Source: Mucilaginibacter sp. PAMC 26640 (lineage in GTDB: Bacteria > Bacteroidota > Bacteroidia > Sphingobacteriales > Sphingobacteriaceae). From it: a DNA stretch of 64,000 nucleotides. How positions within the stretch are numbered: the first letter of the stretch is position 1; each line of letters starts with the position of its first letter. The notes beneath the pieces are model-generated. The model was not told the DNA's origin. It did not search any database and saw nothing but the letters and a program-made list of their open reading frames with translations. Location: the NCBI GenBank assembly GCA_001596135.1, contig CP014773.1, positions 4,402,001 through 4,466,000 on the forward strand, read 5' to 3'. This document shows, piece by piece, positions 8,804 through 17,496 of the stretch. The position numbers and the translations under genes are program-made.

Positions 8804-9562
8804 CTAAAAATCTATCTTCAAATTCATCAGGGTGGGATTTTTCATTACCTCATCCATACTGGTAACCAGCGTTACCCGGCGGCGATCTGCAGAAAGCACG
8901 GCCCTGGAATTATTGATTTTTTTAACCGGATTGGCAAAGTTGAGTACCACCTTGTACGGCATATCGATCAGCATTGCTTTGGCCATAGCAAACTTAGACC
9001 CTGCCTTTTTTAAAAACATCGCGAATTTATCTTTGTCGATGATTCGGTAAAATTTGTGCGGGGTAATCTCATAATTATAATAACTCTGCCCGGCTATTAG
9101 CGGCTGCGCATCAAAGCCCGGCATTTTGCTGTTGGTTGCCTGGCTCAGCTGACTGTTCATTGAAATATTACTGAGATGCTGCAAGTAATATTGCAGATCA
9201 GCCGCATTTTTCGCTTCATGCTTAATGCTCACCTTCATCACATTATGCTTTAGATCCATTTTAACGGCCAGATCACTGCCCTGGGCCATCTTTATTTCCT
9301 CAGCATTCATTTTATTGGCGATACTATCCGGAAGCGCATTGTAAAAACTTAGCGTTGTATCTTTTACCAGCCCAAATTGGGGCGTTTCGCGCACCGAGTC
9401 TGTCATGAGGTTCATTAAAACAGATACGGCTTTACCCATGTCAAAGCCGTAAACCACATTACAGGCGCCACCCGCTTTAAAATCATAATGTTCCTCAATA
9501 TCCACGCATGATGTACAGCAAAGCAAACAAATGAAAATTATTGGCGTGTAGAATTTTTTCAT
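8804..9562 (-). CDS. Hypothetical lipoprotein
   Basis: A 252-residue protein with a clear lipoprotein signal peptide (FICLLCCTSC, cysteine at about residue 19), so it should be membrane anchored facing the periplasm or surface. The mature part is mixed alpha/beta with no recognised domain. It is the first gene of the lipoprotein-hypothetical-Rieske unit. It is divergent from queE, with about 170 bases in between. Confidence 0.65.
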   Translation of the reverse strand: MKKFYTPIIFICLLCCTSCVDIEEHYDFKAGGACNVVYGFDMGKAVSVLMNLMTDSVRETPQFGLVKDTTLSFYNALPDSIANKMNAEEIKMAQGSDLAVKMDLKHNVMKVSIKHEAKNAADLQYYLQHLSNISMNSQLSQATNSKMPGFDAQPLIAGQSYYNYEITPHKFYRIIDKDKFAMFLKKAGSKFAMAKAMLIDMPYKVVLNFANPVKKINNSRAVLSADRRRVTLVTSMDEVMKNPTLMNLKIDF

Positions 9563-9688
9563 GTGGTTTGTTTGATACGGTTAATACCCTATAAAACTAA
9601 GTGCAAATTGTGACAAATAAAAATAACAAGCTGATTTCAGGGAAATTATCATTTCAAATCACCCCAATATCACCTTTTCCCTTAGCCC

Positions 9689-9719
9689 TTTAACCTTTGA
9701 GCTTAATAACTTACCTTTG
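9689..9719 (+). promoter_or_regulatory. Candidate promoter of queE
   Basis: A full -7 match TACCTTTG (9712-9719) is preceded, with 19 bases spacing, by TTTA (9689-9692; three of four bases of the TTTG -33 box). It ends 12 bases before the queE ATG, giving a very short leader. Confidence 0.5.
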
Positions 9720-9731
9720 CAGCCTTTAATT

Positions 9732-10355
9732 ATGGCACATCAGGTCCCCGAAAATGGCACATTGCTTCCTTTAATGGAAGAGTTTTATACGATACAGGGC
9801 GAAGGGTATAATACCGGCAAAGCTGCTTATTTTATCCGCCTTGGCGGCTGCGATGTGGGCTGCCATTGGTGCGATGTTAAAGAAAGCTGGGATGCGGAAC
9901 TACACCCGCTTACCGCTGCCGATACCATTGTGAACAACGCTTCAAAACACCCGGCAAAAGCGGTGGTGATAACCGGTGGTGAGCCATTGATCTATAATTT
10001 AGATTATTTAACAAGTCAGCTACATGCCTCAGGTATAAAAACCTTTATCGAAACCTCCGGTGCCTATCCTCTTTCCGGTCATTGGGACTGGATCTGCCTA
10101 TCGCCTAAGAAGTTTAAAGCGCCAATGCAAATGGTTGCCGATAAAGCCAATGAGCTTAAAGTAATTGTTTTCAACAAATCAGATTTCGCCTTTGCAGAAC
10201 ACAATGCCAAATTGGTTGGCCCAAGCTGCAAGCTATACCTGCAACCGGAGTGGAGTAAGCATGCAGAAATGACTCCACTCATTGTTGAGTACGTTATGAA
10301 TAATCCGCATTGGGAAATTTCACTGCAAACGCACAAGTATCTAAATATCCCTTAA
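9732..10355 (+). CDS. queE: 7-carboxy-7-deazaguanine synthase (radical SAM)
   Basis: QueE converts 6-carboxytetrahydropterin to 7-carboxy-7-deazaguanine in queuosine/deazaguanine synthesis. The 207-residue protein has the early FYTIQGEG motif, the cluster motif CDVGCHWC (CX3CX2C), which binds the 4Fe-4S, and the ITGGEPL motif for SAM binding. Length is normal. I use the ATG at 9732 (an in-frame TTG lies 15 bases upstream, but overlaps the promoter box). No queC/queD/queF is visible nearby, so the pathway is dispersed. Confidence 0.93.
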   Translation: MAHQVPENGTLLPLMEEFYTIQGEGYNTGKAAYFIRLGGCDVGCHWCDVKESWDAELHPLTAADTIVNNASKHPAKAVVITGGEPLIYNLDYLTSQLHASGIKTFIETSGAYPLSGHWDWICLSPKKFKAPMQMVADKANELKVIVFNKSDFAFAEHNAKLVGPSCKLYLQPEWSKHAEMTPLIVEYVMNNPHWEISLQTHKYLNIP

Positions 10356-10387
10356 ATGTGTAACTTAGCGTATCAACATTGTTATCA

Positions 10388-12292
10388 ATGCGCTACACTT
10401 ACTCGTTTGTTTTTTTCTTCCTGTTTATTTCCGTTTGTTCGTTTGCCCAATCCCGGCAATACTCCACAAATGACAGGGAAGCTATTAAAAACTATGCGCT
10501 AGCCAATACCAGCCTTGATGAACATTTGTATGATGATGCTATTAGCGAATTGCAAAAAGCTATTGAAGCTGATAATAAGTTTGTGGAGGCCCATGCTGTT
10601 CTCGCAGATGTTCTTCGCTTAAAAAGGCGTAACAAGGAAGCTATTGCCGAATTTCTAAAAGTAATTGCGCTCGATCCTGAATATACCAGAGCTGTTTACC
10701 TCAAAATAGGAGATGCGGAGATCGGCGAAGCACAGTATGAGCCTGCCCGTCAACATCTCGAAAAATACATCACCTACCCCAATCTTACCCCACAGAACGA
10801 GGCTTTTGCGCGTAAACTGCTGCGCGATTGCGAATATGCCATTGAGGCGCTGAAGCATCCGGTGCCGTTTAAACCGGTTAATATGGGTGCTGAGATCAAT
10901 ACCGTTGCTGATGAGTACCTGCCCGTTGCCACAGCCGATGAAAGTACCCTGATATTTACCCGCAAAATAAACAACAATGAAGATTTTTACAAAAGCGATA
11001 AACTGAACGGCAAATGGAAAAATTCTGTGTACCTAAGTGATGTGATCAACACGCCTGCTTATAACGAGGGTGCGCAGTCTATTTCGCAGGATGGCAAATA
11101 CCTGTTTTTCACAGGCTGCAACCGGCCGGATGGCCTTGGCCGCTGCGATATTTATATTACGCAGAAGAAAGGCAACGATTGGGGTAAGCCCTTTAGTCTT
11201 AGTGCACCGCTAAATACATCGGGATGGGAAGCCCAGCCGTCAATAAGTGCAGACGGGCGTACTATCTATTTTGTGAGTAACCGCAAAGGAGGCTATGGTG
11301 GTTATGATATCTGGAAATCTACCCTTAGCGAGAAAGGCTGGGGCAACCCGGAAAATATGGGGCCAGGTATCAATACCGTTTATGATGAGCAATCGCCATT
11401 TATTCACCCCGATGATAGTACTTTTTATTTTTGCAGCAATGGCTGGCCGGGAATGGGTGGCAAAGACCTGTTCATAAGCAGACTTGGCGCCGATGGGAGA
11501 TGGAAAAAACCAGAGAATTTGGGCTCTCCTATCAATTCCAGCGGTGACGAAAACGGCCTTACTTTAACAGCGAACGGCGCTTATGCTTTCTTTTCGTCGA
11601 ACAATCTGCAGGGCTTTGGCGGCTATGATATTTATACTTTCGAACTGCCGCTTAACCTGCGGCCAAATGTAGTTGCCTATGTAAAAGGTAAAGTATCTGA
11701 TGCAAAAACAAAAGCACCGCTGGATGCCGACGTAGAAATAGTTGACCTGGAAAAAAACATGGTGGTGTACCAGGATAATAGTTCTGAAGACTCGGGTGAG
11801 TTTCTGGCTACGCTTGCTTCTGGAAAAAACTACGGACTAACGATTTCCAAACAAGGTTATTTGTTTTACTCCGATAACTTCTCGCTTGTTGGGCATACGC
11901 CAAAAACGGCCTTCAACATTTCGGTAGATCTGTCGGCTATTGAAGTTGGCGGCAAGGTAATCCTCAAAAATATATTTTTCGATACTAATAAGTTTGATCT
12001 AAAAATGGAGTCGAAATCGGAATTGGCCAGGCTAATACAGTTTTTAGACATGAACCCTAAGGTTACTATAGAAATTTCCGGCTTTACGGATGATGTGGGT
12101 AACGATCAGACTAATCAAACATTATCAGAGAACCGCGCGAAGGCAGTATACAACTACTTGCTGGAAGCTAAGATTGCTGCCGCAAGGATGGTTTATAAAG
12201 GTTATGGAAAAAACGGACCGATAGCGCCAAATACCTCTGACGAGAACCGAGCTAAAAACCGCCGTACCGAGTTTAGAATCATCCTCAAATAG
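10388..12292 (+). CDS. OmpA-family protein with TPR, beta-propeller and carboxypeptidase-regulatory-like domains (PorE-like)
   Basis: The 634-residue protein has a signal peptide (ends near CSFAQS), TPR-like helices (about 35-150), WD40-like PD40 repeats (about 165-415; repeated S.DGKYLFF / NRKGGYGGYDI patterns), a carboxypeptidase-regulatory-like fold (about 430-510) and an OmpA C-terminal peptidoglycan-binding domain (about 525-634, ending in the NRRTEF motif). This exact order matches PorE, a periplasmic type IX secretion accessory protein, but paralogues with the same architecture are common in Bacteroidota. It would tie an outer membrane complex to peptidoglycan. The in-frame ATG at 10388 gives the signal peptide directly. 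No other T9SS gene is in the window. Confidence 0.85.
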   Translation: MRYTYSFVFFFLFISVCSFAQSRQYSTNDREAIKNYALANTSLDEHLYDDAISELQKAIEADNKFVEAHAVLADVLRLKRRNKEAIAEFLKVIALDPEYTRAVYLKIGDAEIGEAQYEPARQHLEKYITYPNLTPQNEAFARKLLRDCEYAIEALKHPVPFKPVNMGAEINTVADEYLPVATADESTLIFTRKINNNEDFYKSDKLNGKWKNSVYLSDVINTPAYNEGAQSISQDGKYLFFTGCNRPDGLGRCDIYITQKKGNDWGKPFSLSAPLNTSGWEAQPSISADGRTIYFVSNRKGGYGGYDIWKSTLSEKGWGNPENMGPGINTVYDEQSPFIHPDDSTFYFCSNGWPGMGGKDLFISRLGADGRWKKPENLGSPINSSGDENGLTLTANGAYAFFSSNNLQGFGGYDIYTFELPLNLRPNVVAYVKGKVSDAKTKAPLDADVEIVDLEKNMVVYQDNSSEDSGEFLATLASGKNYGLTISKQGYLFYSDNFSLVGHTPKTAFNISVDLSAIEVGGKVILKNIFFDTNKFDLKMESKSELARLIQFLDMNPKVTIEISGFTDDVGNDQTNQTLSENRAKAVYNYLLEAKIAAARMVYKGYGKNGPIAPNTSDENRAKNRRTEFRIILK

Positions 12293-12340
12293 ATCGCAAT
12301 TTAAAAAGGTTAAGCTTCCGATGGCTTAAACGTTGCTTAT

Positions 12341-12348
12341 TACATTTG
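12341..12348 (+). promoter_or_regulatory. -7 promoter box before SRPBCC gene
   Basis: TACATTTG matches the TAnnTTTG consensus and lies 14 bases before the ATG. No convincing -33 box is seen. Confidence 0.35.
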
Positions 12349-12362
12349 CTTAATAAAACAAT

Positions 12363-12776
12363 ATGAAAGCTAACGCGCTCACGGTTACAATAAAAGTAGA
12401 CGCTCCTATCGAAAAGGTTTGGGAGCTTTGGACTACACCTTACGATATCAAGAAATGGAATAATCTCTCGCCCGATTGGCATACCACTCATGTTGAAAAT
12501 GACTTGCGTACCGGTGGCCGCTTTTTATACAAGATGGGTTTGAAAGACGGCAGTTTCAGCTTTAATTTTGAAGGGACTTATGAGGAGGTGATGTTAAATA
12601 AGCTGATTACTTATACGCTGAACGATCAACGCCATTCGCGGATTGAGTTTAGTTGCAGCAACCCGGTAGTGTTATCCGAAATTTTTGAACCAACTGATAA
12701 TGAACCTGCTCAAGTTCAGGAGGGATTTTGCAAAGCAGTGCTGCAAAGTTTTAAGCAATATACGGAAGCGATGTAG
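12363..12776 (+). CDS. SRPBCC / AHSA1-like domain protein
   Basis: The 137-residue product fits the START-like SRPBCC superfamily, AHSA1 branch: opening strand TVTIKVDAPIEKVWELWT, then the W(N)xLSPDW turn, a GGRFLYKM strand and a closing helix GFCKAVLQSFKQY. Such proteins bind hydrophobic ligands in a deep cavity; the ligand is unknown. Single gene unit with its own -7 box. Confidence 0.85.
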   Translation: MKANALTVTIKVDAPIEKVWELWTTPYDIKKWNNLSPDWHTTHVENDLRTGGRFLYKMGLKDGSFSFNFEGTYEEVMLNKLITYTLNDQRHSRIEFSCSNPVVLSEIFEPTDNEPAQVQEGFCKAVLQSFKQYTEAM

Positions 12777-12891
12777 TGTTTACACATTCCGAATACTCCA
12801 GTTACCGGTAAAGGAACTTAAGTAGTTATACTTCTAAACAAGCTCCTGGCATAGCCAAGCTAGTAGCTTGTTAAATGGTGATGATACAATA

Positions 12892-12918
12892 AAGGCGGTA
12901 ATTTTAAATTACCGCCTT
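12892..12918 (-). terminator. Terminator after tatA (hairpin readable from both sides)
   Basis: A perfect long inverted repeat, AAGGCGGTAATTT paired with AAATTACCGCCTT, lies 7 bases after the tatA stop. On the minus strand it is followed by a TTTATTG stretch, consistent with an intrinsic terminator. Confidence 0.65.
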
Positions 12919-12924
12919 CTAATA

Positions 12925-13104
12925 TTAATAAGTGTTGTTCGATTTTACCTTAACCGCAACCGGTTCTTCAGGATCGTCTCCATCTTTAGCATTTTTAAAT
13001 TCCTTCATGCCTTTTCCAAGGCCTTTCATCATTTCCGGGATCTTTTTACCGCCAAATAATATCAAAATAGCGATGATGATCAGTATAATTTCAGGTGCTC
13101 CCAT
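12925..13104 (-). CDS. tatA: Sec-independent translocase component TatA/E
   Basis: A 59-residue ORF (start codon at 13104-13102, TAA at 12927-12925) with the TatA layout: MGAPEIILI membrane helix of about 16 residues, the FGGKKIPEMMKGLGKGMKEF amphipathic helix with the conserved FG-K-PE hinge, then a charged tail. TatA oligomers form the translocation pore for folded proteins with twin-arginine signals; TatC is not in the window. The protein is short but normal for Bacteroidota TatA. A candidate client with a twin-arginine signal is encoded at 27.2-28.2 kb. Confidence 0.92.
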   Translation of the reverse strand: MGAPEIILIIIAILILFGGKKIPEMMKGLGKGMKEFKNAKDGDDPEEPVAVKVKSNNTY

Positions 13105-13373
13105 TGGTTGTCTTTTTGTTTGTACTTTAATTACGTTTAAATGTAGCGAAAAGTTTTTAATCCATAACTATTATTGCAGATTAAATTATATAACATTATA
13201 CCTTGTTAGATTGTAATGACTGTTTTAAAAACGCTTTTGACCTAAGCACCCAAGAAGCACAAAATATACAACTTTTGGTTGTATAAGTGTTAAGTTAAAA
13301 GGTTTAAATATAGTTTATTCCCATAGCCTTTAGGAAGTGTTTGTACAGATGCCTAAGCGAGGCTTATAACCCT

Positions 13374-13381
13374 TATATTTG
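13374..13381 (+). promoter_or_regulatory. -7 promoter box before anti-sigma-like cupin gene
   Basis: TATATTTG fully matches TAnnTTTG and lies 21 bases before the chosen ATG. No clear -33 partner. Confidence 0.35.
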
Positions 13382-13402
13382 CTTAAATTTAGCTCTTTGG
13401 TT

Positions 13403-14008
13403 ATGACGAATAGCAAGCAATTTATGGAAAGCGGAATGCTTGAAGCTTATTGCCTTGGCAGCTTAGATACTGCCGGGCAGGCTGAAGTTTTAGAAATGTG
13501 CCTTATTCACCCTGAATTGCGGATGGAATTGACTGAAATAGAAAATAATATTGAGAGGTTTTCCAATGCATTTTCCGTAGAACCGCCTTCTCATCTCAGA
13601 GAAAATATCCTTAATACCTTGTTTGCCACTGCTGTTAATCTGGATAGCCTGCCTGAAACATCTGCTGACTCCATATTGGAGGCTTGGTTAAACGGAATTG
13701 GCAATTTGATCCCAGCGGAAACTTCTGAGCCTTTATTTCAACATTTGCTAAGACATGACGGGCAAATTATGCAGGCTTTGGTAGTGTCTAAAATTAATAT
13801 ACCAGAAGAAACGCACGAAGAAGTTATAGAAAGCTTTTACATACTGCAAGGCCGCTGCCGCTGTATGATAGATGAACGCGCATACCTGTTGGGCCCAGGA
13901 GATTTTATTGAGATCCCCCTTAATACTAATCATGATGTAGTTTTGCTTACGCCATACGTTACAGCTATCCATCAGCAAAAAGCATTGCCCGGTAAAGTAT
14001 TGGCTTAG
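13403..14008 (+). CDS. Anti-sigma-like / cupin two-domain protein (ChrR-like layout)
   Basis: A 201-residue protein. The N-terminal part (about 10-75) has the pattern MLEAYCLGSLDTAGQAEVLE followed by helices with a late PPSHLRENIL, the typical cytosolic anti-sigma (RskA/ChrR N-terminal-like) arrangement. The C-terminal part (about 110-195) is a cupin with ETHEEVIESFYILQG and GDFIEIPLNTNH motifs holding possible metal histidines. ChrR of Rhodobacter has the same order and releases its sigma factor when the cupin senses singlet oxygen. There is no transmembrane helix and no sigma factor gene on either side, so the partner is unknown. Start chosen at the ATG 13403; the frame extends 8 codons upstream from a TTG. 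Confidence 0.7.
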   Translation: MTNSKQFMESGMLEAYCLGSLDTAGQAEVLEMCLIHPELRMELTEIENNIERFSNAFSVEPPSHLRENILNTLFATAVNLDSLPETSADSILEAWLNGIGNLIPAETSEPLFQHLLRHDGQIMQALVVSKINIPEETHEEVIESFYILQGRCRCMIDERAYLLGPGDFIEIPLNTNHDVVLLTPYVTAIHQQKALPGKVLA

Positions 14009-14038
14009 GCAGATGCCCTGTTTCCTTTACTACTACTT

Positions 14039-14944
14039 TTACTCCACTCCTTTTACCTTCATTTGCATCACATAGATGGCTTTTGAAGCGGTAATAAAAA
14101 GTTTATCTTTATGTTTACCGCCAAAACAAATATTGGCAGTCCATGGCTCGGGCACCTCAATGCGCGCAATTTGCTCACCAGCAGGATTAAAAATGGTGAT
14201 ACCATTACCGGCAAGGTATAGATTACCGCGTTCATCAAGTGTTATACCATCAGCACCTTTATTTACGAATATCGTTCTGTTGCCCAGGGCACCGTTTGGC
14301 GTTATATTATATTTATAAATCTTGTTCCCGCCAATATCCGCAACAAATAAAAATTTGCCATCGGGTGTGCCAACAATGCCATTGGGTTGTTTAAGCCCGT
14401 CTTCCAGCATTACAGCTGTAGTTTTACCTTTTGGTAAGTAGTACACTTTTTGCCCATCCTGGTCGGATTTAGTGCGGGTCCACCAGGGACGCTGATAATA
14501 AGGGTCGGTGAAATAGATATCCCCGTTGGGATGTACCCAAAGGTCGTTAGGCCCATTAAGCAGTCTGCCATCATAATCAGTTAGCAGCACATTCTTCTTT
14601 TTCCCTTTTTTTACCTGCCATAACTGGTTATGCTCATCGGCGCACACAATAAGGTTCCCTTTTTTATCGAAATAAGTTCCGTTTGGCCGCCCTGCATTAT
14701 CCATGTAAAGTGATAATTTGCCATTAATATCATACTCCCAGATCTTATTGTTAGGCTGATCGGTAAAAAATATATTCCCCTTTCTATCCACCGATGGGCC
14801 TTCGGTAAAAGTAAATTGATTGGATATCAATTGCAGTTTTGCAGACGGTGCATACAGGGTGGTATCTTGTGCCGTAGCGTAATTAAAAATAATTAGATAA
14901 ATGAAGCAAAGGAAGGCAACGGGCAGTTTTATAATTTTCATCAT
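14039..14944 (-). CDS. SMP-30/gluconolactonase/LRE family lactonase, secreted
   Basis: The 301-residue protein starts with a signal peptide (cleavage after about NYATAQ) and continues as a six-bladed propeller of the SMP-30 type: EGPSVDRKGNIFFTD, GRPNGTYFDKKGNLIVC, NGPNDLWVHPNGDIYFTDP and PNGIVGTPDGKFLFVAD hold the acidic and asparagine metal ligands. Such enzymes hydrolyse sugar lactones with a divalent metal; here export to the periplasm is likely. The specific lactone cannot be read. It converges with the cupin gene. Confidence 0.88.
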   Translation of the reverse strand: MMKIIKLPVAFLCFIYLIIFNYATAQDTTLYAPSAKLQLISNQFTFTEGPSVDRKGNIFFTDQPNNKIWEYDINGKLSLYMDNAGRPNGTYFDKKGNLIVCADEHNQLWQVKKGKKKNVLLTDYDGRLLNGPNDLWVHPNGDIYFTDPYYQRPWWTRTKSDQDGQKVYYLPKGKTTAVMLEDGLKQPNGIVGTPDGKFLFVADIGGNKIYKYNITPNGALGNRTIFVNKGADGITLDERGNLYLAGNGITIFNPAGEQIARIEVPEPWTANICFGGKHKDKLFITASKAIYVMQMKVKGVE

Positions 14945-15280
14945 ATGGCATTAATTTTATGAAGCGATATCCGGTGGCGCAAACAAACTTCGCTATACAA
15001 TCCACAATAGCTTTGCGCGATACAAACCGGCTACTTTTAACCATAACCTGATCAGGTTTCGGTGCTTTTTGAGCAATACACGCTAGCGGAATCAAAAGTA
15101 AAGATCAGATATTTAATTACCGGTAACGTTGTAAATACTGTCTAATTTAATCGTTTTTTATTTAACATAAATTAATATGAAGATTATTTTAAACCCGCGT
15201 ATGGATTATTTAGATGTTTATCTGATTTTTGAAGCCGAAGCCCGAAGGGGCTGTCATTGCACCAACCCCTCTAGCTAAAA
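14945..15280. other. Intergenic stretch without recognised gene
   Basis: 336 bases between the divergent lactonase and DUF4268 genes. ORFs here look like chance frames (no recognisable motif). No hairpin with T-tract or riboswitch pattern found. Confidence 0.4.
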
Positions 15281-15736
15281 ATGTACTCAAAAGATCAGGC
15301 ATCACAACTAAAACAGGAATTTTGGACAGCTTTTGGCCAATATATGGGGCCGGTACTTTCTGCCGATGGCCTGCGCGTCAACTGGATCAATTACAAAACC
15401 GGCGTGAAGCATATTTTCTTTAAGATGCAGGCAGATAATAAACTGGGCACCATCAGCATTGAGATCGCGCATCCCGATCCTGAATTGCAACAACTGTTCT
15501 TCGAGCAGTTTGAAACCTACAAAACGATGTTAAACAATACCCTTGGCGAAGAATGGAACTGGGAACTGCTCACTACGGATGATTACGGTAAAACTATTAG
15601 CAGGATTTATAAACAATTAACCCCGGCCAGTATTTTCCAAAAGGATGACTGGCCAGGGTTAATCTCATTTTTTAAACCCCGGATCATCGCGCTGGATGAA
15701 TTTTGGAGCAACGCTAAGTTCGCGTTCGAAGTTTAA
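15281..15736 (+). CDS. DUF4268 family protein
   Basis: The 151-residue protein matches the pattern of DUF4268: start SKDQASQLKQEFWTAFGQY, a central IEIAHPDPELQQLFFEQF segment and an ending DEFWSNAKFAFE. The family occurs as a single domain in Bacteroidota and fused to nuclease-like regions elsewhere; the function is unknown. Its stop codon directly abuts the stop of the convergent gene at 15737. Confidence 0.75.
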   Translation: MYSKDQASQLKQEFWTAFGQYMGPVLSADGLRVNWINYKTGVKHIFFKMQADNKLGTISIEIAHPDPELQQLFFEQFETYKTMLNNTLGEEWNWELLTTDDYGKTISRIYKQLTPASIFQKDDWPGLISFFKPRIIALDEFWSNAKFAFEV

Positions 15737-16501
15737 TTATTTTGTTTTGGTAACACGATAGCCGATACCAATGTTAAGGGATACAAAAAAAGCACTGTTT
15801 TTATTATCAGGCCCATTCTGCAGTTTATGGCTGTCTACTTTCCAATCGCCCTGGTAGGCATCTATGTAATAACCTGCCCTGATACCAATTGGAATACTAC
15901 GTTGCAACAAAACATTATCCATTTGCTTTGATCTTAATTTGATGAGATAATCAAAACCCGCACCCAAATCAATCCCTACGTTCGGCTGATAAAATGTTTT
16001 GCTGGATGTGCTGTTGAGGATCTCGGTTGAAAAATCATTCGTGCCTTCAATCCGTTTTTTGTCCTGGATGTTCAAAACCGCAGCATTGAAATTTACCCCT
16101 GCGAACGGAAATAACCTGTAATTTGAACTACTTGATACATCATACCCGAAACGTAAAAAAGCATTATACTGATTATATTTAGTTTTTAAGCCGTTCACTT
16201 CAGATTTGGTAACTGGAGTAAAACCTATTCCGTCTTCCATGATCACTTTCTTAAAAACCCGATCCATAGTGGCATTAATCCAAATATTATTATTACCTAA
16301 CGAGGGAATACCATTAGCGCTTAAAATTTGATTAAGTTGATTTAAGTTAGTTTTGCGATAGGTAACTCCTATCAAGGCTGCACCGGCGAAGTCTTTCTTC
16401 ATCCATTTGCTGGATTTAATAGTATCTACTTGTTGCGCGCTTGCAGATAAGCCCGTCAACAAACTAGCTGCTGCTAAAAGGAACGTAAATGTATTTTTCA
16501 T
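15737..16501 (-). CDS. Secreted hypothetical protein, outer membrane beta-barrel-like
   Basis: 254 residues with a classic signal peptide (ends LSASAQ). The mature part shows alternating aromatic/glycine strands (AFLRFGYDVSSSSNYRLF, NVGIDLGAGFDYLIKL, FFVSLNIGIGYRVTKTK) and ends in a basic aromatic strand, as in small porin-like outer membrane proteins. No exact family recognised. Confidence 0.65.
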   Translation of the reverse strand: MKNTFTFLLAAASLLTGLSASAQQVDTIKSSKWMKKDFAGAALIGVTYRKTNLNQLNQILSANGIPSLGNNNIWINATMDRVFKKVIMEDGIGFTPVTKSEVNGLKTKYNQYNAFLRFGYDVSSSSNYRLFPFAGVNFNAAVLNIQDKKRIEGTNDFSTEILNSTSSKTFYQPNVGIDLGAGFDYLIKLRSKQMDNVLLQRSIPIGIRAGYYIDAYQGDWKVDSHKLQNGPDNKNSAFFVSLNIGIGYRVTKTK

Positions 16502-16858
16502 AGTAACTATATAACGACATTATACTAATTTAAGTTTCGGTTACCGTTAATATTTTCCTGTAGAGATTTATAACTTATTATCTGTAATCTTTTGCTGAAT
16601 TGTTTACCACAAATCGTTCAGGATCGCAGAAATCACGTCACCTTATTGGCACTTGCTATTTGGCTTGCCTAAAGGACTGGGAAAATTGTACTGACTGTAG
16701 TTGGGAACATATCGCTATATTACGGCAAGGACAAGGTTCCTCACCGTTTAGGCAATCCAACTTTGGTATCAGGGATAAATAAGAAACTACCGAATCACAT
16801 AAATATGGGCGCCGAACTGATGGAAACAGCCCAGCCTCCCCGGCAGTAACAGCTGAAA
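16502..16858. other. Intergenic stretch, possible gene remnant
   Basis: 357 bases between two minus-strand genes. Short ORFs on both strands have unusual composition (many Cys, Trp). One plus-strand frame reads GKDKVPHRLGNPTL without a usable start, which looks a little like a coding remnant, but I could not match it to a family. No terminator seen. Confidence 0.3.
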
Positions 16859-17389
16859 TTATTTTAGTTTCGCACAAATGATATTGGCCTGTTTTAAGTG
16901 ATCCTGTATGATAGGAAGCATTTTATTGGCGAAATCACTTACGTTTTTGTTATTACTTGTAGCCGCAGACTTGAGCAGCGTAATGGTTTGTTCGTGATCC
17001 TGCACCATTGCCTGTATATAATCCTTGTCGAAATCGGGGCCTAGTTTTTTTGATAATGCAGCCATTGCCTGGCCATGTATCGTGCTTAAGCTATCTAAAA
17101 CTTTAACACCCTGCTCCTTTGCTATTTTCTTAAGGTCTTTGGCAGCCTTGGTATGTTCATCTACCATCCTTTTAGCATAGTTGATCACCTCAGGGTTACG
17201 TGAATTCCTCAACGCTAACTTAGATAATGACAGTTCCGCGTTACCATTTTCCAAGCATTTTTGCACAAAAACAACGGAGACACCGGTATCCGGCCCTACG
17301 TTGTAGTTTTTGGCTTTTCTGTTATCTGTGCAGGCATTGATCGAAATAAATATAGTTGATACAAGTATTATAGCGGCCAGTTGTTTCAT
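16859..17389 (-). CDS. DUF4142 lipoprotein
   Basis: The 176-residue protein has a lipoprotein signal (IFISINAC) and the DUF4142 ferritin-like helical pattern: FVQKCLENGNAELSLSKLAL, AKRMVDEHTKAAKDLKK and YIQAMVQDHEQTITLLK, with the repeated D/EH pairs of the family. Its place is the periplasm. DUF4142 proteins are widespread and of unknown function, often stress-linked. A second member is at 26.6 kb. Confidence 0.82.
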   Translation of the reverse strand: MKQLAAIILVSTIFISINACTDNRKAKNYNVGPDTGVSVVFVQKCLENGNAELSLSKLALRNSRNPEVINYAKRMVDEHTKAAKDLKKIAKEQGVKVLDSLSTIHGQAMAALSKKLGPDFDKDYIQAMVQDHEQTITLLKSAATSNNKNVSDFANKMLPIIQDHLKQANIICAKLK

Positions 17390-17496
17390 TTATAAATTGT
17401 TAAGCTTGTAATTGGTAGTAACAAACATAACGTAATCCTGTTTATAAAAACAGGATTAAAATTTACACCAGTCTTATAAAATTATCGTGTAAGCAT

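Noticed and set aside
14883..15095. Minus-strand ORF of 70 codons upstream of the lactonase gene
   Set aside because: It overlaps the lactonase signal peptide in another frame and shows no recognisable motif.
16600..16782. Short plus ORF rich in Cys and Trp
   Set aside because: Composition is atypical and the opposing strand is equally open; could be a remnant but nothing supports a gene.
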